Assembly (NCBI GenBank): GCA_041583495.1
Contig: JBFHFS010000075.1
Coordinates: 1 to 21,669 of the forward strand
Direction of reading: 5' to 3'
Length of the DNA: 21,669 nucleotides
From: JBFHFS01 sp041583495
Lineage (GTDB): Bacteria; Bacteroidota; Bacteroidia; Bacteroidales; Marinilabiliaceae
Below are positions 15,611 to 21,669 of this stretch, piece after piece. The position numbers and the translations under genes are program-made. Under the pieces are notes generated by a model. The model saw only the letters and a program-made list of their open reading frames with translations, was not told the origin of the DNA and searched no databases. How positions within the stretch are numbered: the stretch's first letter is position 1; each line of letters begins with the position of its first letter.

Positions 15611-17053
15611 ATGAAGAATTACCGGAGGCAGCTTTTATTTGCCGTTTTATTCCTGCTTGCCAATAACCTGTTGTTTGGGCAGCAAAAACCTAACATTGTT
15701 TTCATCCTTACCGACGATATGGGCTATGGAGACGTGGGATGTTATGGACAAAAGACGTTAAAAACGCCCAACATCGACCGGATGGCAGAGGAAGGCATTC
15801 GCTTTACAAACCATTATGCCGGCAGTTCGGTATGCGCTCCATCACGCGGATCGCTCATGACCGGACGTGACCCGGGCCATTGCCGGGTGCGGGGAAATTA
15901 TGAAACCGGCCCCCATGGCTTCGGTGGCGAACTGGAGCTCCGTCCCGAAGATGTTACTTTAGCAGAAGTCCTTAAACGGGCCGATTACCAAACCGCCATC
16001 GTGGGTAAATGGGGCCTGGGAATGGATGGAACCACCGGAGAACCTAATAAAAAAGGATTCGATTACAACTACGGATTTCTCAACCAGGCCCATGCCCACA
16101 ATCAATTCCCCGAATATTTGTTCCGCAATGGGAAAAAAGTACCTGTGCCCGAAAACCTGAATGACCAACGAGGCTACTTCACCAACGACATCTTTACCGA
16201 TGAAGCCATACAGTTTCTTAGGACAAGAAATCAAAAACCCTTCTTCCTGTATCTGGCACTCGTCACCCCGCATGCCGAAATGCTCGTGCCCGAGGATTCT
16301 ATATTCAACAGCTATAAAGGGAAATTTACAGAAACCCCGTTTGTCATGGGCACCCAGGGGAGCAACGGGAAAGACCCCCTGGGAACTTATCACTCGCAAT
16401 CGCACCCCGAAGCCGCTTTCGCAACCATGATCACACGAATCGATCTGGATGTGCAACGCCTGCAGGATGAGCTGAAAAAACTCGGGATCGACGAGAATAC
16501 CATCGTGATCTTCAGCAGCGACAACGGCCCCCACAAGGAAGGTGGCAACGACCCCTATTATTTCAACAGCAATGGTTCTCAACGAGGCATCAAACGCGAT
16601 TTGTACGAAGGAGGAATCCGGATCCCCTTAATTGTTAAGTGGCCCGGGGTGATAAAATCAGGACAGGTGTCCGATCACCTCTCTGCCTTCTGGGATTTCC
16701 TGCCCACCTTTGCCGACCTTGCAGAGGTTTCAATAGCCGATGTACCCACCGAAGGAATCTCCCTGGTCCCTACCCTTCTGGGCAAACCCGATGAGCAGGA
16801 GCAGCACCCCTACCTCTACTGGGAATTTCATGAAGATAAATACTCCGTCCAGGCTGTCAGAAAAGGAAAATGGAAAGCCGTAAGGCACGATCCGGATGGA
16901 GTGGCCGAGCTCTATAACCTGCCTGAGGACCCAAAAGAAGAAAAGGATCTGGCTAACCAGTTCCCCAAAATAGTGACCCAACTGCAATCGATAATGGATC
17001 ATTCCAGAACAGAGAATCCCTATTTCCGGTTAAAACGCAGCAAAGCGAATTAG
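15611..17053 (+). CDS. S1-family sulfatase, secreted (CAPSR type)
   Basis: Predicted exo-acting carbohydrate sulfatase in the periplasm. 480 aa with a Sec signal (MKNYRRQLLFAVLFLLANNLLFG|QQ). Metal-binding DD is at 35-36 in LTDDMGYGD, and the formylglycine motif is C75-A-P-S-R79 followed by GSLMTG. GKWGLG holds K133, VTPHAE His221, SSDNGPH D304/N305/H308, and RGIKRDLYEGGIR Lys328. All core S1 residues are present. It is a clear paralogue of the sulfatase at 19999-21447 and belongs to a different branch from the two at 639 and 6224. It stands between two hairpin-rich spacers, so it may be transcribed alone. Which sulfate it removes is not visible; presence of two sulfatase types suggests two sulfate positions or residues in the substrate. 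Confidence 0.93.
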   Translation: MKNYRRQLLFAVLFLLANNLLFGQQKPNIVFILTDDMGYGDVGCYGQKTLKTPNIDRMAEEGIRFTNHYAGSSVCAPSRGSLMTGRDPGHCRVRGNYETGPHGFGGELELRPEDVTLAEVLKRADYQTAIVGKWGLGMDGTTGEPNKKGFDYNYGFLNQAHAHNQFPEYLFRNGKKVPVPENLNDQRGYFTNDIFTDEAIQFLRTRNQKPFFLYLALVTPHAEMLVPEDSIFNSYKGKFTETPFVMGTQGSNGKDPLGTYHSQSHPEAAFATMITRIDLDVQRLQDELKKLGIDENTIVIFSSDNGPHKEGGNDPYYFNSNGSQRGIKRDLYEGGIRIPLIVKWPGVIKSGQVSDHLSAFWDFLPTFADLAEVSIADVPTEGISLVPTLLGKPDEQEQHPYLYWEFHEDKYSVQAVRKGKWKAVRHDPDGVAELYNLPEDPKEEKDLANQFPKIVTQLQSIMDHSRTENPYFRLKRSKAN

Positions 17054-17545
17054 AATATATACCTTACAGGGTTTTTTATACTCTTCTTCCCCCAAACCCC
17101 CAGATGGGGGCTTTAAGGGCTGAGCATGGTTTTGGGAAAGTGTTGGGTTGTGGGAATGATTTTTAAATTTTTAGGTTTTTTCCTTCGATCTCGCAAATCA
17201 TCTTACCGCATCGCCCGCTCCCTGGCCTCCCCATGTGGGGAGGTTGGAGGGGAAGAAAAGAAAGGTCAAGCAAGATTAAGTGTATTTACAAAGCGCCTAA
17301 TTCAAATAAAAAAATGAAGTCGGGTTTGGGCGAAGCGCCAATCCAACAACACATTAAAGGAAAAATACCTTATTAATCATCAGAATTACTTGCTATTGAA
17401 AAGGAATAATCAATTATCAAAGAGATATCAAAAATTCCTTTTGATAGAGAACTGAATGTGCCACAAAAAGGCCTTTATAACAAAGCCATATATTGTTAAG
17501 ATAATGGAGATCAAGGAACGGGTAATATCTAAAAACCGAACAATC
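17054..17545. other. Intergenic spacer of 492 bp with GC-rich hairpins and an AT-rich leader
   Basis: No gene is supported. Two hairpins stand out: CCCCC-AGAT-GGGGG (17097-17110), preceded by a T-rich run, and CCTCCCCA-TG-TGGGGAGG (17226-17243). Both are of a type scattered between genes in many Bacteroidota. A 63-codon open frame at 17126-17317 crosses the second palindrome and has no recognisable protein character, so I treat it as chance. The AT-rich part after about 17340 is the likely promoter region of the GH2 gene. Confidence 0.6.
17415..17446 (+). promoter_or_regulatory. Possible operator: TATCAAA direct repeat plus inverted TTTTGATA
   Basis: TATCAAA occurs at 17415-17421 and again at 17426-17432, spaced 11 bp start to start (one helical turn). 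TATCAAAA at 17426-17433 also pairs with TTTTGATA at 17439-17446 across a 5-base gap. The set lies 100-130 bases ahead of the chosen GH2 start. This arrangement is compatible with a transcription factor site or a leader hairpin; AT-rich chance is also possible. Confidence 0.3.
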
Positions 17546-19996
17546 ATGAGAAAACAAAATTTCACAGTTCGTTGTGCCAAAACAGCACTGGCTTTTGTGT
17601 TGGCTTTTATTTTACAGCCATCCCACACCAGTGCTCAGGTATCATTCGGCAATAGCCAAAAAATAAACAACGATTGGTACTTTACCCTTTCCGATCCCGA
17701 AAACGCCCTGGACGCCAACGTGCAAGGTAAAGATTGGCGGAGACTGGATCTACCCCACGACTGGAGTATTGAAGGCCACCTGAGTCCCTCGTTGTCGAGC
17801 TGCACCGGTTATTTGCCGGGGGGAATTGGCTGGTACCGAAAAGTCCTCGATCTCTCCGCCCTTCAAGCCGATGAAAAAGCCTATCTATATTTCGAAGGGG
17901 TCTACAACCGCAGCGAAATATATATTAACGGGCAGCTTGCAGGCCAACGACCCAATGGCTACATCTCGTTTTTATACGACATAACCCCGTTTATCAGGCC
18001 ATCAGGGGAGAATGTGGTGGCCGTAAAAGTGGACCACAGCCGCTCAGCCGACTCACGGTGGTACACTGGCTCGGGTATTTATCGCGATGTCTACCTGGTT
18101 ACCTCCGGCAAAGTGCATTTCAACCAGTGGGGCGTCAGTTATACCACTCCACAGGTCAGCACCCAAAAAGCCACCGTTGAGGTGAAGATGGAGGTGAAAA
18201 ATGAAACCGCCCAAATTCAGAAACTGAAACTGGTGAATGTTTTAATAGATGCCCGGGGCAAAGAAATCGCTGCTGCAAACCAATCCATCACTCTCGAACC
18301 CAACGCCTCCCTGATCGAAAGCTCACAGCTAAAGGTAATAAATCCCATCCACTGGGATCTCGAAAATCCTTATCTCTACAGTCTGCAAACCCGGATTGAG
18401 AAGGATGACAAAACCATAGATAAAACAGTCACCAAAGTGGGCATTAGAACCTTTCATTTCGATGCCAACAAGGGATTCTTCCTCAATGGCGAGTCGATGA
18501 AAATTAAGGGCGTTTGTATTCATCACGATGCGGGTTGCCTCGGCAGCGCCGTCCCTAAGGAGGTCTGGGAACGACGCTTACAAACGTTAAAAAATCTGGG
18601 ATGCAATGGCATCCGGATGAGCCATAACCCCCAGGCCCCTGATGTATACGATTTGTGCGATGAGCTGGGTCTGCTGGTGATGGACGAAGCCTTCGATGAA
18701 TGGGAATTCCCCAAACGCAAGTGGCTTACCGGATGGAACAAAGGAACCCCCGGCTACGAAGGATCCTACGACTTTTTTGAGGAGTGGAGCAACCGCGATG
18801 TTGCCGACATGGTGAAACGCGACAGAAACCACCCTTCCATCATCATGTGGAGCATCGGTAACGAGGTGGATTATCCCAACGATCCCTATTCGCATCCGGT
18901 GCTGGATCACGGTAAGATCAATCAAAAGGTGTATGGCGGTTACCTACCCGACAGCCCCCAGGCCCGGCAGCTGGGAGTCATCGCCAAACGACTCTCGGCA
19001 GAAGTCCGTAAAAATGATACTTCGCGCCCGGTAACCGCCGCTCTGGCAGGGGTGATCATGTCGAACGAGACCGAATACCCCGGCTGTCTGGATATTGCCG
19101 GATACAACTACACCGAAAATCGCTACGATCTGGATCACGAAAAATATCCCAACCGGGTCATCTACGGAAGCGAAAATTCGCACAGCCTATCGGCCTGGAA
19201 CGCGGTGAAAGACCGGGATTTCATCTCGGCCCAGTTTCTGTGGACCGGCATTGATTACCTGGGCGAATCAGGTCCCTGGCCGGCCCGTGGCGGAAACGGT
19301 GGCTTGCTTAACTATGCTGGATTTGTAAAACCCAGAGGCCATTTCCGCAGCGCCCTGTGGAACGAAAAACCGGTGGCTTACCTGGGAACATCTACCGCCA
19401 ACGCCAATATTAATAACCTGATTCGTCGGGCCTGGCCGGTTTGGAATTACAAAGAGGGAGAACAGGTAAAAGTGCTTGCCTTTACTAATTCATCCCAGGC
19501 AAAACTGGTCCTGAACGGAATACAGGTGGGCGAGATACAAGCCTACGACAATGAGACGGGTGTCTTTTACTGGGAGGTCCCATTCCAGGCAGGCAAACTG
19601 GAGGTTATTGGACAAGACGATTCCGGAAACAAGGAAAGCAGCTCCGAAATAAATACCTCCCAAAGGCCGCATTCCATCATCTGTAAACCCGACAAACAAG
19701 AAATAAACCATAACAAAGGGGTGGTGCAGGTAGAGGTAAGCATCGTTGATGAAGAAGGAATCCCGGTGTTGCTTTCCGACAATGAGATAACCTGCACCAT
19801 TCATGGTCCCGGAAAATTATTGGGGCTGGAGGCCGGCAACAGCAGTGATATGGGCAACTACAACGACAAGTCCCAGCGGGTTTACATGGGTCAATTGATT
19901 GCTTATATCCAGGCCAGCGGGGATCAGGGTAATATTGAAATAGAGTTTACCTCTCCCTGGTTAAAAAGCGCAAAATGTTACATCAAAACAAAATAG
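17546..19996 (+). CDS. GH2 beta-galactosidase-like enzyme with DUF4982, secreted
   Basis: A second GH2 exo-enzyme, of a different subgroup from the LacZ-type protein upstream. An in-frame ATG exists at 17456, but I chose 17546 because it begins a Sec signal (MRKQNFTVRC...FVLAFILQPSHTSA|Q); 816 aa. Jelly-roll domain about 30-185 (WRRLDLPHDWSIEG, GYLPGGIGWYRK, YFEGVYNRSEIYING); Ig-like domain about 190-300; TIM barrel to about 600. The acid/base is E440 in MWSIGNEVD and the nucleophile E543 in VIYGSENS. It is followed by WTGIDYLGE, a DUF4982 domain (LVLNGIQVGE...WEVPFQAGKLEVIG, about 640-705) and a final Ig-like domain. The stop is 2 bp before the next sulfatase start, so the two form an operon and probably act in sequence. 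beta-Galactosidase is most likely; beta-glucuronidase or another GH2 activity cannot be excluded. Confidence 0.9.
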   Translation: MRKQNFTVRCAKTALAFVLAFILQPSHTSAQVSFGNSQKINNDWYFTLSDPENALDANVQGKDWRRLDLPHDWSIEGHLSPSLSSCTGYLPGGIGWYRKVLDLSALQADEKAYLYFEGVYNRSEIYINGQLAGQRPNGYISFLYDITPFIRPSGENVVAVKVDHSRSADSRWYTGSGIYRDVYLVTSGKVHFNQWGVSYTTPQVSTQKATVEVKMEVKNETAQIQKLKLVNVLIDARGKEIAAANQSITLEPNASLIESSQLKVINPIHWDLENPYLYSLQTRIEKDDKTIDKTVTKVGIRTFHFDANKGFFLNGESMKIKGVCIHHDAGCLGSAVPKEVWERRLQTLKNLGCNGIRMSHNPQAPDVYDLCDELGLLVMDEAFDEWEFPKRKWLTGWNKGTPGYEGSYDFFEEWSNRDVADMVKRDRNHPSIIMWSIGNEVDYPNDPYSHPVLDHGKINQKVYGGYLPDSPQARQLGVIAKRLSAEVRKNDTSRPVTAALAGVIMSNETEYPGCLDIAGYNYTENRYDLDHEKYPNRVIYGSENSHSLSAWNAVKDRDFISAQFLWTGIDYLGESGPWPARGGNGGLLNYAGFVKPRGHFRSALWNEKPVAYLGTSTANANINNLIRRAWPVWNYKEGEQVKVLAFTNSSQAKLVLNGIQVGEIQAYDNETGVFYWEVPFQAGKLEVIGQDDSGNKESSSEINTSQRPHSIICKPDKQEINHNKGVVQVEVSIVDEEGIPVLLSDNEITCTIHGPGKLLGLEAGNSSDMGNYNDKSQRVYMGQLIAYIQASGDQGNIEIEFTSPWLKSAKCYIKTK

Positions 19997-19998
19997 AA

Positions 19999-21447
19999 AT
20001 GACTCTAAAATTTAGAATTTTCAAGGGGATCTTAGGCTTGCTTATCACCATCGCCTTTATCTCGAGTGGTTGTTGCCGGCAGGAGAAAAGCCCTGAAAAG
20101 CCCAATATCATCTACATTCTGGCCGACGATATGGGTTACGGGGATCTTAGCTGTTACGGACAAACCCATTTTTCAACGCCCAACATCGACCGGCTGGCCA
20201 CTCAAGGCATTCGTTTTACCAGCCACTATTCGGGCAGCACCGTATGTGCCCCTTCCCGTGGCTCCCTGATGACCGGCAAACACACCGGCCATGCTTTCAG
20301 CCGGGGCAACAAAGGGGTGCCAGACAACCTGGGCGATTTCCCATTAGAGTCATCCGAAATAACCGTGGCCGAAATGTTAAAGAAAGCCGGCTATGTTACC
20401 GGCATGTTTGGGAAATGGGGACTGGGCTATCCGGGCTCCGAAGGGGCCCCCAACAACCAGGGTTTTGATGAATTCTATGGTTTCCTGAGCCAGGGACTGG
20501 CACATAATTACTACCCCTACTTTCTTTTCCATAATAACGAGAAAGTAGTGCTGGAAGGCAATGCCGGTCAAGGCCGGGAACAATATGCCCCGGAACTCAT
20601 TCATGACCAGGCCATGGCATTTCTGGAAGCCAATAAAGATACCTCCTTCTTTTTGTACTATCCTACCACGATCCCGCATGCCGAACTCTTTGCCCCGGAG
20701 AGATATGTCGAAAAGTTCAGGGGAAAGTTTCTTCCCGAAAAGGAATACCAGGGGGTAGATGACGGCGAACGATACAAAAACGGGCCTTATGGCTCACAAA
20801 CCGAATCGCATGCTGCTTTTGCGGCTATGATTAACTTATTGGACGACCAGGTGGGTGAGATCGTAGCAAAAGTGGAGGAACTGGGGTTAACCCAAAATAC
20901 CATCATCCTCTTTTCATCCGATAATGGCCCCCATGCCGAAGGAGGTGCCGATCCCCAATATTTTAACAGCGCAGGGGGGCTCAGGGGCATAAAACGCGAC
21001 CTTTACGAGGGGGGCATACGGGTACCCCTGATTGCCCGCTGGCCCGGAACCATCGCCCCAGGCCGGGAATCCAACCACATATCCGCCTTTTGGGATCTCC
21101 TCCCTACACTGGCAGATCTTACCGGTCAGGAAATTCCTGAGGCCATTGATGGAATCTCTTTCCTGCCCGAAATGATGGGAAAAGAACAAAAAAAACATTC
21201 TCACCTTTACTGGGAGTTTTTTGAGCAAGGCGGAAAACAAGCCGCGCGAAAAGGAAAATGGAAAGCCGTGCGCCTCAATCTGCAGAAAAACTACCAGGAG
21301 GCCCCTGTGGAGTTGTATAACCTTGAGGAAGATGTGACTGAATCAAACAATGTGGCTGAACAGTATCCTGAAATTGCCGCAGAAATGCTGGACTTATTGA
21401 AAGCCAGTCACAGCCCTTCCGATAATTTTAAATTTAAGTCGGAATAA
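19999..21447 (+). CDS. S1-family sulfatase, probable lipoprotein (CAPSR type)
   Basis: Predicted carbohydrate sulfatase. I chose the ATG at 19999, 2 bp after the GH2 stop, giving MTLKFRIFKG...FISSGC with a lipidation Cys at 25 (482 aa); the ATG at 19975 overlaps the GH2 gene and adds eight polar residues before the signal. Metal-binding DD is at 43-44 (LADDMGYGD), formylglycine C83-A-P-S-R87 then GSLMTG, GKWGLG Lys139, TIPHAE His227, SSDNGPH D308/N309/H312, and RGIKRDLYEGGIR. It shares these blocks and overall layout with the 15611 sulfatase, pointing to duplication and divergence within the locus. Different signal types (Sec versus lipoprotein) suggest the pair may sit in different places. 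It is the last gene before a strong terminator. Confidence 0.93.
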   Translation: MTLKFRIFKGILGLLITIAFISSGCCRQEKSPEKPNIIYILADDMGYGDLSCYGQTHFSTPNIDRLATQGIRFTSHYSGSTVCAPSRGSLMTGKHTGHAFSRGNKGVPDNLGDFPLESSEITVAEMLKKAGYVTGMFGKWGLGYPGSEGAPNNQGFDEFYGFLSQGLAHNYYPYFLFHNNEKVVLEGNAGQGREQYAPELIHDQAMAFLEANKDTSFFLYYPTTIPHAELFAPERYVEKFRGKFLPEKEYQGVDDGERYKNGPYGSQTESHAAFAAMINLLDDQVGEIVAKVEELGLTQNTIILFSSDNGPHAEGGADPQYFNSAGGLRGIKRDLYEGGIRVPLIARWPGTIAPGRESNHISAFWDLLPTLADLTGQEIPEAIDGISFLPEMMGKEQKKHSHLYWEFFEQGGKQAARKGKWKAVRLNLQKNYQEAPVELYNLEEDVTESNNVAEQYPEIAAEMLDLLKASHSPSDNFKFKSE

Positions 21448-21484
21448 TTATTGTCCTTGCACAATTATTCTGGACGAGTGAAAG

Positions 21485-21530
21485 GAAATAATAAAACAGA
21501 TTTTTGGGGAAAAATCTGTTTTATTATTTC
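21485..21530. terminator. Strong bidirectional intrinsic terminator (21-bp stem, GGGG loop)
   Basis: A perfect 21-bp inverted repeat (21485-21505 with 21510-21530) encloses the loop GGGG. The stem is AT-rich around a central ACAGA/TCTGT core, with T-rich ends on both strands. It lies 38 bases after the sulfatase stop and about 50 bases beyond the end of the convergent gene fragment, so it fits a shared terminator for both directions. A short palindrome TGACAATTGTCA (21533-21544) follows it. Confidence 0.85.
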
Positions 21531-21579
21531 TTTGACAATTGTCATTTATCAAACTAATATTTTATTATATCAGGAATAA

Positions 21580-21669
21580 TTATTCGGCTTTTAGAATCGT
21601 TGTGATGATATTCATAAAAAGCCAGCCTCCTACCAAATGAGAAGAAAACCCCAAGGCATTTTTTACCAC
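21580..21669 (-). CDS. C-terminal fragment of a gene entering from the right, probable membrane protein
   Basis: Reading the minus strand from the window end, a frame stays open for 29 codons and stops at TAA (21580-21582 on the plus strand). The residues include GFSSHLVGGWLFMNIITTIL and end ILKAE, with a hydrophobic stretch suggesting the last membrane helix of an integral membrane protein. The frame is too short to name a family. Its convergent direction and the long terminator between it and the sulfatase mark the end of the PUL enzyme cluster. Real coding is inferred from sensible composition and placement, not from a recognised domain. Confidence 0.5.
   Translation of the reverse strand: MVKNALGFSSHLVGGWLFMNIITTILKAE

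Noticed and set aside
15959..16582. 207-codon minus-strand open frame opposite the third sulfatase
   Set aside because: It lies wholly inside a sulfatase gene with all active-site residues intact; it is an antisense shadow of a codon-biased gene.
17126..17317. 63-codon plus-strand open frame in the spacer before the second GH2 gene
   Set aside because: It crosses a palindromic repeat (17226-17243), has no recognisable domain or signal, and its lysine/arginine-rich tail looks like translated spacer.

Overview
The window looks like a piece of a marine or algal-diet Bacteroidota chromosome (this is inference). It carries an enzyme-dense stretch typical of a polysaccharide utilisation locus (PUL). 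The signs are many Bacteroidota-style lipoprotein and Sec signal peptides, a type IX secretion (T9SS) C-terminal domain, weak or absent Shine-Dalgarno sites, and intergenic spacers full of short triloop palindromes. Eleven complete genes lie on the plus strand. One gene fragment enters from the right end on the minus strand. No SusC/SusD pair, regulator, sulfatase-maturing enzyme or transposase is present, so those functions must lie outside the window.

Layout. (1) 1-638 is non-coding and contains repeat copies. (2) 639-2123 is an S1 sulfatase lying between two direct repeats of about 440 bp. (3) 2700-5864 is a GH117-type glycosidase and a GH36/raffinose-synthase-like lipoprotein. (4) 6224-15350 is a tightly spaced run: S1 sulfatase, GH29 alpha-L-fucosidase/alpha-L-galactosidase, sialate O-acetylesterase-like SGNH esterase, a GH30-like clan GH-A hydrolase with a T9SS tail, and a large LacZ-type GH2 beta-galactosidase. 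(5) 15351-15610 is a spacer with four hairpins. (6) 15611-17053 is an S1 sulfatase. (7) 17054-17545 is a spacer with hairpins and TATCAAA sites. (8) 17546-21447 is a second GH2 enzyme followed 2 bp later by a fourth S1 sulfatase. (9) A 21-bp-stem terminator separates this cluster from a convergent partial gene for a probable membrane protein.

How the genes may work together. The combination GH117 (3,6-anhydro-L-galactose release) + GH29 + S1 sulfatases + GH2 matches what is known for stepwise exo-degradation of red-algal galactans of the agar/porphyran type. In that scheme sulfatases remove sulfate, GH29 removes L-galactose, GH117 removes anhydro-L-galactose and GH2 removes D-galactose. The T9SS-tailed clan A enzyme would be the surface-exposed partner, possibly cutting the chain before import. 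The esterase and the GH36-like enzyme would deal with decorations. The substrate is an inference from gene content. The individual family calls rest on visible motifs.

The points most worth a second look are the divergent T9SS-tailed hydrolase, the GH36-like lipoprotein in a sulfated-galactan setting, the esterase with an altered IHP block, and the repeats bracketing the first sulfatase.
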